Assembly: GCF_001049755.1 (NCBI RefSeq) | Contig: NZ_CVLB01000001.1 | Coordinates: 1,164,091-1,228,090, forward strand | Length of the DNA: 64,000 nucleotides | From: Brachyspira suanatina | GTDB taxonomy: Bacteria > Spirochaetota > Brachyspiria > Brachyspirales > Brachyspiraceae | Reading direction: 5' to 3' | Shown: in pieces, positions 9,492-18,907 of the stretch | Numbering within the stretch: position 1 is the stretch's first letter | How the letters are laid out: every line of letters starts with the position of its first letter | Notes under the pieces: generated by a model | The model's database searches: none | What the model was told of the DNA's origin: nothing | Seen by the model: only the letters and a program-made list of their open reading frames with translations | Made by a program: the position numbers and the translations under genes

Positions 9492-10547
9492 ATGAAATCT
9501 TGGAAAGGACTTTTAAGAGAATACAGAAAATATTTACCTATTACAAATAAAACCCCATTGATAACCTTGCATGAAGGAAACACCCCTTTAATTAAAGCTG
9601 AAAGAATAGGAAGGGATTTAGACATAGAATTATATTTGAAATATGACGGACTCAATCCTACTGGTTCTTTTAAAGACAGAGGTATGGTTATGGCTGTTGC
9701 TAAGGCACTTGAAGGCAGAGATACTAAAGCTATAATGTGTGCTTCTACAGGAAATACTTCTGCATCTGCTGCTGCTTATGCTGCTAGAAGCGGTATAGAT
9801 TGTATAGTTGTTATACCTGACGGAAATATTGCTTTGGGTAAATTGGCTCAGGCTTTAATGTATGGCGCTAAAGTTATAGCTATTAAAGGAAATTTTGACG
9901 AGGCTCTAAAGGCTGTTGTTGATATTACTAATAAATATCCTATTACTTTGGTAAACTCTATCAATCCTTTCAGACTTCAGGGACAAAAAACTTCTGCATT
10001 TGAAATTTGCGATGTTTTAGGAAAGGCTCCTGATTATTTAGCTATACCTGTTGGAAATGCCGGAAATATATCTGCATATTGGATGGGTTTTAAAGAATAT
10101 AAAGAAAATGGAAAAATAAATAATCTTCCAAAAATGATAGGGTTTGAGGCTGAAGGTTCTGCTGCTATAGTACAAAATAAAATAATAGAAAATCCTCAAA
10201 CATTAGCTACTGCTATAAAAATAGGAAATCCTGCTAGTTGGAAACTTGCTGTTAATGCTGCTAATGAATCAGAAGGATTTATTGACTCTGTTACTGATGA
10301 TGAGATATTAGAGGCTTATAAAATGCTTACAGTAGAAGAAGGTGTATTTGCTGAGCCTGCTTCTGCTGCTTCTCTTGCTGGTATAATAAAGAGCCGTAAA
10401 GCTGGAAAAATAAATAAAGGCGATACTGTAGTTTCTGTATTAACAGGAAACGGACTTAAAGACCCTGATAATGCAATCAAAATCTGCAATGAACCTATAA
10501 AAGTTGATAACAATATAGAAGAAATAAGAAAAGCTATAGGAATATGA
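9492..10547 (+). CDS. thrC: Threonine synthase
   Basis: A cytoplasmic PLP enzyme converting O-phosphohomoserine to threonine. The 351-residue chain carries the PLP-lysine motif [12 protein letters not shown], with Lys61 the Schiff-base residue. It also has the phosphate-binding [16 protein letters not shown] block and a C-terminal VLTGNGLKD motif. The length fits the short bacterial class. An AGGAT sequence precedes the ATG. The TGA stop overlaps the first possible ATG of thrB, so the genes are translationally linked. Confidence 0.95.
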   Translation: MKSWKGLLREYRKYLPITNKTPLITLHEGNTPLIKAERIGRDLDIELYLKYDGLNPTGSFKDRGMVMAVAKALEGRDTKAIMCASTGNTSASAAAYAARSGIDCIVVIPDGNIALGKLAQALMYGAKVIAIKGNFDEALKAVVDITNKYPITLVNSINPFRLQGQKTSAFEICDVLGKAPDYLAIPVGNAGNISAYWMGFKEYKENGKINNLPKMIGFEAEGSAAIVQNKIIENPQTLATAIKIGNPASWKLAVNAANESEGFIDSVTDDEILEAYKMLTVEEGVFAEPASAASLAGIIKSRKAGKINKGDTVVSVLTGNGLKDPDNAIKICNEPIKVDNNIEEIRKAIGI

Positions 10548-10549
10548 TA

Positions 10550-11488
10550 ATGAATAAATCTGACAATAAAAAACTTGTAACTTTTAAAATACCTGCTACA
10601 TCTGCGAATATTGGTTCTGGGTTTGATAGTGTAGGGCTTGCTTTAGATTTGTATAATGAAATACATATATATTCAAATGACAATTCCAAAAAAATAGAAT
10701 TTGAAATAAGCGGAGAGGGTGAAAGTGAAATATCAAAAGACAATAATATGATACTCGATGCTATGAAATTAGTATATAAAAGATTAAAGTCAAAGCCTGA
10801 TAAAGGATATATAATAAAATGTATAAATAGAATACCTCTTTCACGCGGACTGGGAAGCAGTTCTGCCGCTATAATAGGAGGTCTTCTTTCTGCTAATTAC
10901 ATACTTGGAAATAAGCTTTCAATTGAAGATGATATATTAAATATGTCAGTTCAGCTTGAAGGGCACCCTGATAATGTATCACCTGCAATATTGGGAGGTA
11001 TTATATCTGGTGTAGTTCGTAAAGATGAAGATTTCAAATATGTAAAAATAAAACCACCTAAAGATTTAAAGGCTGTAGTTGCTATTCCTAATTTTTATTT
11101 GAGTACTGAAACTGCAAGAAATGCTTTGCCTAAAGAAATAAGTTTTAAAGATGCTATATTTAATATTTCAAGGGCTGCACTTCTTACTTCTGCATTATCC
11201 TCAAATAGATTAGAATTACTTGAGGTTGCTACAGATGATAAACTTCATCAGGATTACAGATCTAAATTCATACCGGGGCTTAAAGAGTTATTTAAGAATA
11301 CTAAAGCTGCTGGTGCCTATTCTGTTACAATAAGCGGAGCAGGTTCTTCAATACTTTCTCTTGTTAAGAACGATGAAAAGATAATTAAAAAAGTTTCTGA
11401 AACTATGAAAAGCAGTTTCAATAAAAAGAAAATAAACTGTGAGATAAAAGTGTTGAATATACCTCAAAAAGGTGTTATAATAAAATAG
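10550..11488 (+). CDS. thrB: Homoserine kinase (GHMP family)
   Basis: Phosphorylates homoserine to give the substrate of ThrC. The GHMP ATP-binding loop PLSRGLGSSSAAIIGGL is clear. The N-terminal PATSANIGSGFDSVGLALDLYN and the late GAYSVTISGAGSSILSL glycine-rich motif complete the family signature. Two ATGs compete: 10544, which forms an ATGA overlap with the thrC stop, and 10550. AGGA at 10538-10541 is 8 bases from 10550 but only 2 from 10544, so I prefer 10550 (312 residues). A shared terminator follows. Confidence 0.94.
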   Translation: MNKSDNKKLVTFKIPATSANIGSGFDSVGLALDLYNEIHIYSNDNSKKIEFEISGEGESEISKDNNMILDAMKLVYKRLKSKPDKGYIIKCINRIPLSRGLGSSSAAIIGGLLSANYILGNKLSIEDDILNMSVQLEGHPDNVSPAILGGIISGVVRKDEDFKYVKIKPPKDLKAVVAIPNFYLSTETARNALPKEISFKDAIFNISRAALLTSALSSNRLELLEVATDDKLHQDYRSKFIPGLKELFKNTKAAGAYSVTISGAGSSILSLVKNDEKIIKKVSETMKSSFNKKKINCEIKVLNIPQKGVIIK

Positions 11489-11510
11489 ATTTTTAATTAT
11501 TTATTGAATA

Positions 11511-11550
11511 TTAAAAAAGGTTAGTACTATAAAATACTAACCTTTTTTAT
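11511..11550. terminator. Bidirectional terminator between thrB and the TM2 gene
   Basis: AAAAAAGGTTAGTA (11513-11526) pairs with TACTAACCTTTTTT (11535-11548) around an 8-base loop. A-runs and T-runs flank both sides, so it can act on both convergent transcripts. Confidence 0.88.
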
Positions 11551-11554
11551 TTAA

Positions 11555-11758
11555 TTATTTTCTTAATTTTCTTCCTTGTTTATCAGTAAATTGGTCTAAT
11601 AGTATCATTACAATATCTATAATGTACCATATACCCAAACCGCCTGCAGTGAGCCAGTATAATATACCTGTTCCTATTTTTCCTACATAGAATCTATGAA
11701 CAGGTAGGAATATTGCAAAAAGCAATGTAACAACCCAACTTCTATCTGAAACTTCCAT
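11555..11758 (-). CDS. TM2 domain membrane protein
   Basis: A 67-residue protein with two hydrophobic helices (WVVTLLFAIFLPVHRFYVG and ILYWLTAGGLGIWYIIDIVMILL) joined by a short turn. The HRFYVGKIGTGILYWLTAGGLGIWYIID arrangement is the TM2 family signature, of unknown biochemical role in bacteria. AAGGAG lies shortly before the ATG. It appears to be transcribed alone. Confidence 0.85.
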   Translation of the reverse strand: MEVSDRSWVVTLLFAIFLPVHRFYVGKIGTGILYWLTAGGLGIWYIIDIVMILLDQFTDKQGRKLRK

Positions 11759-11826
11759 ATGTTCTCCTTAAAAATTATTTATAACTTTAGTATATATTAA
11801 ATTATAAAAAATAAAACTATTTTATA

Positions 11827-12405
11827 TTATAAATTGCTTAAAATATCATCTAATTTTAAAATATTATCAGCAATTTCTTTTATATAATCATTATCATTAC
11901 ATCTTTCAGCATCTATATACCAATAATATAAATATGGTTTATATTTTTCTTCTTCTAAATCTAAATTAGGAAATTCTTCTATTAGTTTTTTTCTAAATTT
12001 ATTATTTTTTATTTTATTGATAAGTGTTTCATCTGAATTATCATAATAAATACCAAATAATAACCACTGACCCTCATTATTGTATCCAACTTCTAAAATA
12101 TTATATAGCCCCCCAAATTTTTCATAATGTTTATAAATACTATGACACCAATTTTGATTAATTATATCATTTATTATACTTTCTTTTTCCACACATACAA
12201 AATCATTATTTTTATTCATTATATTCTTAATATTTTCTATAAAAAGAAATTCATTTTTAAATTTTAATTCAATTTTTTTTATGTTTAAAACCTCTACCAC
12301 ACTATTAAATAATTGCAAATATTCATCTAACTTATCAATATCTATATTCTCATCTTCGTTTATTATTTCTTCATCTATTATTTTTAGTATTTCATTTCTT
12401 GTCAT
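11827..12405 (-). CDS. Hypothetical acidic protein, partner of the nuclease-like gene
   Basis: This 192-residue protein is rich in Asp, Glu, Asn and Ile, and I recognise no family. A central stretch (NEGQWLLFGIYYDNSDETLI) looks like a beta-rich core. The start is set by AAGGAG, which is 6 bases before the ATG at 12405; a start at 12438 would overlap the upstream gene and has no binding site. It lies 16 bases downstream of the PD-(D/E)XK gene on the same strand, so the pair is almost certainly one operon and may act together. Composition is like its neighbours, with no clear sign of transfer. Confidence 0.65.
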   Translation of the reverse strand: MTRNEILKIIDEEIINEDENIDIDKLDEYLQLFNSVVEVLNIKKIELKFKNEFLFIENIKNIMNKNNDFVCVEKESIINDIINQNWCHSIYKHYEKFGGLYNILEVGYNNEGQWLLFGIYYDNSDETLINKIKNNKFRKKLIEEFPNLDLEEEKYKPYLYYWYIDAERCNDNDYIKEIADNILKLDDILSNL

Positions 12406-12421
12406 TTTAATCTCCTTAAAA

Positions 12422-13741
12422 TTATCTTCTTCTAACAAGTAAATTATATAATTCAGTATAATCTTTATAGATTTCTTCTAATTTTTTATCAAAAGTTTCA
12501 TCATTGAATTCTATATTTTTTGAATATAAAAGTTTTTTCTTATGATCTATAACTTTATTAAGTGTTTTTGATATTTCATTTTCTAATTTTAATAATTTTT
12601 GTTTATTATTTTCATCATTTGTATATAGACATAATTTTATATTATCATTAGTATTTAATATATACAATTTAGTATTAATTTTTTCAAAGTATCTACAATT
12701 ACAATGATATTCTGTATTATATAATAAATGTTCATATATAGTGTCTTCATCTGTTTTTTCTATTTTTTCATTATATTGATTTAATATTTTTTTTTGCAAT
12801 GATATCGTGAATTTAACATCTTCCTCTTTTCTGCTTTTTAATATCTCTAATTTTTTATCTCTTATTTTATCACTTATAATATCTTTTGCATTATTATATA
12901 TATCTATATATTCATCATATTTTGCAGTCTCTTCTATACTTTTATATAATTCATTGAGCTTTTCATCATTGAGAAGAATTTTATTAATTGCTTTATTGTT
13001 AGGCTTGATTCCAGATAAATAATTTTCATTTTGAATAAATTGAATCATAGCAGATTCTAATACTTTATAGTATTTATCTTTTTCTATTAATTTAATAAAC
13101 ATATCATTTTCTAAAAGATTTTTAAGCCATGAAGCTATAAAACTATGAGGTATACAAAAAAGATTATTACCTATTTCTTTTTTTAATTCATTATTTAAAC
13201 TATTTTCAGATGGTTCGTATCCATATCTAGTTAAATAAACTACATATATATTTTTTATCTTTCTACTTTTTATATCATTATAATAATCAGCAATTTGATT
13301 TTCACCATTATCTCCGCTGTTAATTTTATTTTCTATTATTACAGCATAACTTTTTTTATTATCCCATATAAGCAAATCTATAAATTTATTCTTTTGTGTT
13401 TGAAATTCTTTTTTTACTTCAATTTTACCTCCGTCTAACATATCATTTTTATATTCTACATTATGTTTATTAAATAAAAATTCTATAAACAGTTTGGCAA
13501 AATTTAATTTTATATTATCCACATCAATATTTTTGTCAATATTTACTTTCAATATATCATATAACATTTGAGAGTTAAATTTTTCTTGTTCTTCTATTAA
13601 AATTAAATTAAATATATTTATGTAAGGAGGATTATTAATAAGTTCTTCAAATATTGATTCTTTTTTTGATATTATATGTTTGAGTAATTTTGTTTTTATT
13701 TTTTCATCTTCTTGGAATTTTTCGATTATAGTTTTTAACAT
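12422..13741 (-). CDS. PD-(D/E)XK nuclease superfamily protein
   Basis: This 439-residue protein has a restriction-endonuclease-like core. Asp122 lies in KFIDLLIWDN, Glu137 and Lys139 lie in VIIENKI, and a QxxxY motif (Gln149, Tyr153) follows. This order matches the PD-(D/E)XK family often annotated PDDEXK_4. The first 110 residues are helical, and the C-terminal half is Lys/Glu-rich with no recognised domain. The ribosome binding site is weak. Members of this family are usually unassigned and sometimes sit in defence loci. No methylase or other restriction component is nearby, so a defence role is only a guess. Confidence 0.75.
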   Translation of the reverse strand: MLKTIIEKFQEDEKIKTKLLKHIISKKESIFEELINNPPYINIFNLILIEEQEKFNSQMLYDILKVNIDKNIDVDNIKLNFAKLFIEFLFNKHNVEYKNDMLDGGKIEVKKEFQTQKNKFIDLLIWDNKKSYAVIIENKINSGDNGENQIADYYNDIKSRKIKNIYVVYLTRYGYEPSENSLNNELKKEIGNNLFCIPHSFIASWLKNLLENDMFIKLIEKDKYYKVLESAMIQFIQNENYLSGIKPNNKAINKILLNDEKLNELYKSIEETAKYDEYIDIYNNAKDIISDKIRDKKLEILKSRKEEDVKFTISLQKKILNQYNEKIEKTDEDTIYEHLLYNTEYHCNCRYFEKINTKLYILNTNDNIKLCLYTNDENNKQKLLKLENEISKTLNKVIDHKKKLLYSKNIEFNDETFDKKLEEIYKDYTELYNLLVRRR

Positions 13742-13796
13742 TATATTATCCGTATTAGCTTTTATATGTATTATATTATATTGTCAATAAAATAAA

Positions 13797-13823
13797 ATGC
13801 TGGCATATAAAAAATGCCAGCCT
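13797..13823 (-). terminator. Terminator of pepF
   Basis: GCTGGCAT (13799-13806) pairs with ATGCCAGC (13814-13821) around a 7-base loop. On the minus strand a T-rich tract follows, placing it just after the pepF stop. Confidence 0.8.
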
Positions 13824-13846
13824 TAAAAAATTAATAATTAATTAAA

Positions 13847-15667
13847 TCAATTTAATGATTTTAATTCTTCAACTTCTTTAGCAAATAATTTCAAAGCACT
13901 TTCTACAACTTCAGGCTTAGTCATATCAACACCAGCAACTTTTAGATTTTCTATAGGTGTTCTGCTTCCTCCGCTCTTTAAGAATTTTAAATAATTATCT
14001 CTGTTTGTGTAGTCACCTTTAGCATTACCTTCAAGTACTCCATTAGATAAAGCAACAGCAGCAGACATACCAGTAGCATATTTATAAACATAGAACGAAC
14101 GGTAGAAATGAGGTATTCTCAAAGCCTCTAAATCGCTTGTTTCCTCAAGTACAGCTTTATCTCCGAAATATTTTTTAAGTAAATCTTTATAAACTGTTCT
14201 TATAAGTTCTAATGTTGTTGGATTTCCTTCTTCAGCTTCTTTATGAATAATATGCTCAAACTCTGCGAACATAGTTTGTCTGAATACTGTAGCAACAAAG
14301 CCGTTTATATCTTTATTAAGTAAAAATGCTTTCACTTCTTTTTTGCTTTCATTTTGCATAAAATAATTAAATAAAAGTTTTTCATTGAAAGTAGATGCTA
14401 CTTCAGCTTCAAATATACTATAATCATGATGCTGGAAAGGATTATTTTTTCTGCTGTAATAGCTATGCATACTATGTCCTGCCTCATGTGCTAATGTGAA
14501 TACTGATTCAACGCTTTCATCTCTGAAGTTCATTAATATATAAGGTTCTGATGTATAGCATCCTGCAGAGAATGCTCCGCTTGTCTTACCTTTATTTTCA
14601 TATTTATCAACCCATCTTGAATTAAGTCCATTTGTAAGAGTTGATACATATTCTTCTCCAAGAGGTGATAATGCTTTGCTTAAAACTGTTATAGCTTCAT
14701 CAAATGTATGATGTATTTTTACGTCTTTAACTACTGGTGCATATTTATCATATTGTCTGAAATCAGTAATTCCTAATTTGCCAGCACAGTATTCATAGTA
14801 GCTATGCAAAGCAGGTAATGCATTATGTACGCTTTCAATTAAACTGTCATAAACGCTTACTGGTATATCATCACCGAATAATTCCATTTCACGTACACTA
14901 TTGTAATTTCTTATTCTAGCATCAAATATATCCTGCTTGATTTGGCTTGCATAAAGTTCCGCAAATGTATTTTTATGCTTATCATATTCTTTATAGAATT
15001 GATTATAGCTGTTTTTTCTTAATTCTCTGTCTTGGCTTTCCTGAAAACTTGAGAATGTAGCATGAGTTAATGTTGTTTTCTCCCCGTTATGTTCTAATTC
15101 TCCGAAATTCAAATCAGCATCATTCAAAGTATCAAATATATTTGAAGCAGTTGAAGCTAATTCTCCCTGCAATGCTAATATTCTTTCCTCTTTTTCTGAT
15201 AATGTATGCGGTTTGTATTTTAGTATATTTCTTAAATAAATTAAATAATCTTTTAGTACCTCATCCTTTAAAAAACTATTCATTTTTTCATCATCAATGC
15301 TCATTAATTCAGGATCAAAATAACTTAAATTAGCAGAAAATTCAGAAGCTAATTTTGAAAATCTTGCTATTTTTATATTTGAATCATTGTTAGTTAAATC
15401 TTCTGTTTGTTTTAGAAAAGCATAAGAACCTAATTTATCTAATATAATAGATGCATTCATTATAGAGTCTAATATATTTTTTAATTCAGATGCTGATTTT
15501 GAAAGATTACCTTTGAACTTTGCTGCTTCTTTTGAAAAATCTTCCATTGATTTAAAATCTTTTTCAAATTCATCATCATTTTTATATAGTAAAGTTAAAT
15601 CCCAAGTATCTTCTATTTTCACATCTTTTCTTTCTATTAAAGTATTTAATTTATTTTCATTACTCAT
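13847..15667 (-). CDS. pepF: Oligoendopeptidase F (M3B family)
   Basis: A 606-residue cytoplasmic zinc metallopeptidase that degrades short peptides. The HExxH zinc motif is in FTLAHEAGHSMHSYYS, and the third ligand is the Glu in SIFEAEVASTFNE. The N-terminal all-helical region and a C-terminal block (IPHFYRSFYVYKYATGMSAA) are typical of M3 oligopeptidases. AAGGAG lies about 10 bases before the ATG. The gene is transcribed alone and ends at a hairpin terminator. Confidence 0.95.
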   Translation of the reverse strand: MSNENKLNTLIERKDVKIEDTWDLTLLYKNDDEFEKDFKSMEDFSKEAAKFKGNLSKSASELKNILDSIMNASIILDKLGSYAFLKQTEDLTNNDSNIKIARFSKLASEFSANLSYFDPELMSIDDEKMNSFLKDEVLKDYLIYLRNILKYKPHTLSEKEERILALQGELASTASNIFDTLNDADLNFGELEHNGEKTTLTHATFSSFQESQDRELRKNSYNQFYKEYDKHKNTFAELYASQIKQDIFDARIRNYNSVREMELFGDDIPVSVYDSLIESVHNALPALHSYYEYCAGKLGITDFRQYDKYAPVVKDVKIHHTFDEAITVLSKALSPLGEEYVSTLTNGLNSRWVDKYENKGKTSGAFSAGCYTSEPYILMNFRDESVESVFTLAHEAGHSMHSYYSRKNNPFQHHDYSIFEAEVASTFNEKLLFNYFMQNESKKEVKAFLLNKDINGFVATVFRQTMFAEFEHIIHKEAEEGNPTTLELIRTVYKDLLKKYFGDKAVLEETSDLEALRIPHFYRSFYVYKYATGMSAAVALSNGVLEGNAKGDYTNRDNYLKFLKSGGSRTPIENLKVAGVDMTKPEVVESALKLFAKEVEELKSLN

Positions 15668-15861
15668 ATGATATTTACTCCTTAATATTTTTTTATAAAA
15701 ACATTTTTTATTAGTATTTGTAAATTATAACATAATATAGTTTTTTACAAAATAAAAAATAATTATATTTTATTATTATCAATTATTGTAAAAAATAAAT
15801 AATTAATTGTAAAATTTAAATATATAATTGTTATATTAATAATATAGGAGAATTGTATTTA

Positions 15862-16218
15862 ATGGAAAATTTTAATTTAAACGACATTGAGCAGATAATG
15901 ACTTTTTATTTGATATTCAATTTTGTCATATTGGCTTGTATTATATATATCATATTATCTTTGATTTTTAGATTATTGCCTGAAAAACAGGAAGAAAACA
16001 ATAAAGACAATAAAAAAAATAAATCTTTAAAGAAAAAGAAAAAGAAAGATATAATAGATTTATTTTGGACAGAAGATAAAGATAGTAAAACAAGAACAAC
16101 CATTAAAAGAAGTGTTTTTGTAATATTCCTTGCTTTTACATTATATTATATATTTAATTCTATTAATTTTATAATAGCTAATATAGATGTAGTAAAAAAA
16201 GTTTTGAAAATAGAGTGA
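15862..16218 (+). CDS. Small two-helix membrane protein, unknown function
   Basis: This 118-residue protein has a hydrophobic helix near the N-terminus (FYLIFNFVILACIIYIILSL). A strongly basic Lys-rich segment follows (around residues 45-70). A second helix lies near the C-terminus (SVFVIFLAFTLYYIF). No family was recognised. AGGAG (15846-15850) is 11 bases from the ATG at 15862 and only 2 from an in-frame TTG at 15853, so the ATG is preferred. It is divergent from pepF and precedes the 5'-nucleotidase gene by 74 bases. Confidence 0.65.
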   Translation: MENFNLNDIEQIMTFYLIFNFVILACIIYIILSLIFRLLPEKQEENNKDNKKNKSLKKKKKKDIIDLFWTEDKDSKTRTTIKRSVFVIFLAFTLYYIFNSINFIIANIDVVKKVLKIE

Positions 16219-16292
16219 TTTTGTATATTTCCGTATTTATTTTAATTTGTTATATATTATAATGAGATATAAGTAAATATTGGAGGCAATAT

Positions 16293-18143
16293 ATGAGAAG
16301 AGGTTATATAATAATGGGTATTTTTTTGTCAGCATTATTAACAAATGTATCTTGCAGTTCTAACAATAAAGAAAGAGTTTATCCGGAAGGGGAAGTTAAT
16401 TTTACAATAGTTCAGACAACCGATATCCATGGAATGATTTTTCCATATAATTTTATAACAGATGAAGAAGAAGATACTTCTATGGCTCATGTATATTCCT
16501 ATTTAAAGCAATTGAAAAATGAAGGTAAAACTGTTTTATTATTAGAAAATGGAGATTCTTTACAAGGACAGCCTACAGTTTACTATTATAATTTCGTAGC
16601 AACAAATGAACCTCATATATGGTCAGAAGTTTTGAACTATATGGATTATGATGTTATAGGAGTTGGAAACCATGATGTTGAGGCTGGACATAGCGTTTAT
16701 GATAAACTTGCAAAAGAATTAAAAGCTCCTTTATTAGCAGCCAATCTAATAGATGAAAAAACTAAAGAGCCTTATTTTAAACCTTATTCTATAGTAGAAA
16801 AGAATGGTGTAAAAATAGCTGTACTTGGACTTATAGAGCCTGCAATAGACAGACAGCTTCCAAAAGTTTTATATGAAGGTTTAGCTACTGAAGATATGGT
16901 GGAATCTGCTAAAAAATGGATTAAAGTTATAAAAGATAAAGAAAATCCTGATATGGTTATAGGTTTATTCCATGCCGGAGCTAATCATACAGATGATAAA
17001 GAAACATATAAAAATGAAAATGCAAGTCAATTAGTAGCTGAGCAGGTTGATGGTTTTGATATTATACTTGTAGGACATGATCATCAAGGCTGGAGCGGAT
17101 TAGGTTATGATGAAACTTCAAAACAAAAAACTAAAGAAGTTAAAAGTCCTAGCGGAAAAATAGTACCTATATATGGAGGAGTTAATGCAGCAAGATATAT
17201 AGCTTCTATTGATGTTTCTATGATTTATAATAAAGATAATAAAGCTTGGGATATAAAATTTAATGGAAATTTATTAGATGTTTCAGAATTTGAAGCAGAT
17301 AAAGAATTTTTAGAAAAGTTTGCTGATGCAAGAGTTAATATAGAAAAATGGGTTAGCAGAGATATAGGTAATTTAAATACTAAATTAGTTTCGGATGAAG
17401 CTATATTCGGAGATAGTTATTTTTTAAGTTTAATACATAAATTACAATTTACAATAGCAGAAAGAGAACTAGGTGAAAAGGCTGATATTTCTTTTGCAGC
17501 TCCTTTAAGTAAAGATGCTGTTTTGAATAATGGTATAATAAAAGTAAAAGATATGTTCAATTTATATCCTTATGAGAATTTCTTTTATGTGATGACATTA
17601 ACAGGAAAACAAATAAAAGATGCTATGGAATATTCTTACGGAAGATGGTTTAACACTATGAATAATATTAATGATCATCTAATAGCTTTTAAGAAGGATG
17701 CTAATGGAGAATTAATATTTAATAACAGATATAATTCTTATGACACTGTAACACCTTCATATAATTATGAAAGTGTTGCTGGGTTAAATTATACTGTTGA
17801 TGTAACAAAGCCTAATGGCGAGAAAGTTATAATAGAATCTCTTTCAGATGGAAGTCCTTTTGAATTGGATAAAGAATATAAAGTAGCTATTAACTCTTAC
17901 AGAGGAAGCGGCGGCGGCGGACATCTTACTCAAGGTGCTGGTATAGATTTAAATACATTACAGAATATGGATTTAGTATTGAAATCTACTGATAAAGATT
18001 TAAGATACTATATAATAAATTGGTTTGAAGAACAAAATGGCCCTATAACAGTAGAAAAACTTAATAATTGGAAAGTTGTTCCTGAAAACTATGTTCAGGC
18101 TGGAAAACAAAAAGATTATAAACTTTTATATCCTGACAATTAA
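16293..18143 (+). CDS. Lipoprotein 5'-nucleotidase / cyclic-phosphodiesterase family enzyme
   Basis: A 616-residue exported metallophosphoesterase of the UshA/CpdB family, which dephosphorylates nucleotides outside the cytoplasm. The signal ends TNVSCSS, so it is probably a lipoprotein. Metal-binding motifs occur in order: TDIHG, ENGDSLQGQP, VGNHDVEAG, FHAGANH and VGHDHQG. The C-terminal nucleotide-binding domain includes NLYPYENFFYVMTLTG and INSYRGSGGGGHL. GGAGG lies close before the ATG. The exact substrate (5'-nucleotide, UDP-sugar or 2',3'-cyclic nucleotide) cannot be told from sequence. A terminator follows. Confidence 0.88.
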   Translation: MRRGYIIMGIFLSALLTNVSCSSNNKERVYPEGEVNFTIVQTTDIHGMIFPYNFITDEEEDTSMAHVYSYLKQLKNEGKTVLLLENGDSLQGQPTVYYYNFVATNEPHIWSEVLNYMDYDVIGVGNHDVEAGHSVYDKLAKELKAPLLAANLIDEKTKEPYFKPYSIVEKNGVKIAVLGLIEPAIDRQLPKVLYEGLATEDMVESAKKWIKVIKDKENPDMVIGLFHAGANHTDDKETYKNENASQLVAEQVDGFDIILVGHDHQGWSGLGYDETSKQKTKEVKSPSGKIVPIYGGVNAARYIASIDVSMIYNKDNKAWDIKFNGNLLDVSEFEADKEFLEKFADARVNIEKWVSRDIGNLNTKLVSDEAIFGDSYFLSLIHKLQFTIAERELGEKADISFAAPLSKDAVLNNGIIKVKDMFNLYPYENFFYVMTLTGKQIKDAMEYSYGRWFNTMNNINDHLIAFKKDANGELIFNNRYNSYDTVTPSYNYESVAGLNYTVDVTKPNGEKVIIESLSDGSPFELDKEYKVAINSYRGSGGGGHLTQGAGIDLNTLQNMDLVLKSTDKDLRYYIINWFEEQNGPITVEKLNNWKVVPENYVQAGKQKDYKLLYPDN

Positions 18144-18178
18144 TAGAATATAATTGAATAAAATTTTTATATAACATA

Positions 18179-18217
18179 TAAAAAAGCCTGTTTGAATAAT
18201 TAAACAGGCTTTTTTAT
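18179..18217 (+). terminator. Terminator after the 5'-nucleotidase gene
   Basis: AAAAAGCCTGTTT (18181-18193) pairs perfectly with AAACAGGCTTTTT (18202-18214) around an 8-base loop, with a T-run at the 3' side. Confidence 0.9.
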
Positions 18218-18303
18218 TTAATTTTATTATAAAAATTATTATTGCAAATTATTAATCTAAATATTAAAATACAGGATAAAATTAAATATAGGTTTTATAA
18301 ATT

Positions 18304-18885
18304 ATGAGAATAGCTATTTTAGGAGGTACTTTCGATCCTCCTCATTTAGGACATTTAATATTAGCTGATACTGTTATAACAAACTGTGATTATGATAAAG
18401 TAATTTTTATACCGGCAAAAATTCCCCCCCATAAAAATATTAGTGGTGAGGTATCAAATGAGGATAGGCTCAATATGCTTAAACTTTCAATAGAAAATGA
18501 TGGAAGATTTTTATTAGATGAATACGAACTTAATAATGACGGAGTTTCATATACTATTAATACATTAAATTATCTATATAAAAATTATGATATTGAAGGA
18601 AAAATAGGACTTATAATCGGAGCAGACTTAGTAAAAGATTTTGATAAATGGAGAGAACCTGAAAAAATAGCTGAAATATCTAATATAACTGTTGTAAATA
18701 GGGAAGAAGATAAAAATCTGTATAAAGAAAATATTGATAAATATAATATTAAAGTAATAATGGCTCCTCGTATAGATATATCATCAAGCCTTATAAGAAA
18801 TAGAATAAAAGAAAAAAAAGGATTCAGATATTTTGTGAAAGAAAAAGTTTATGATTATATAGTATCAAAAAAATTATATTTATAA
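18304..18885 (+). CDS. nadD: Nicotinate-nucleotide adenylyltransferase
   Basis: This 193-residue enzyme adenylylates nicotinate mononucleotide in NAD synthesis. The nucleotidyltransferase signature GGTFDPPHLGHL is at residues 8-19, and ISSSLIRNRI near the C-terminus is the family ISSTxIR motif. The ribosome binding site is weak (TAGG). A C7 run (18424-18430) encodes Pro-Pro in PAKIPPHKN. It begins a short unit with the substrate-binding protein gene 22 bases downstream. Confidence 0.94.
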   Translation: MRIAILGGTFDPPHLGHLILADTVITNCDYDKVIFIPAKIPPHKNISGEVSNEDRLNMLKLSIENDGRFLLDEYELNNDGVSYTINTLNYLYKNYDIEGKIGLIIGADLVKDFDKWREPEKIAEISNITVVNREEDKNLYKENIDKYNIKVIMAPRIDISSSLIRNRIKEKKGFRYFVKEKVYDYIVSKKLYL

Positions 18886-18907
18886 AATTTAATATAGGAC
18901 AAATAAA

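Noticed and set aside
18424-18430. C7 run in nadD as a phase-variation site
   Set aside because: It encodes Pro-Pro in a housekeeping enzyme expected to be essential; seven bases is short and no partner element is nearby.
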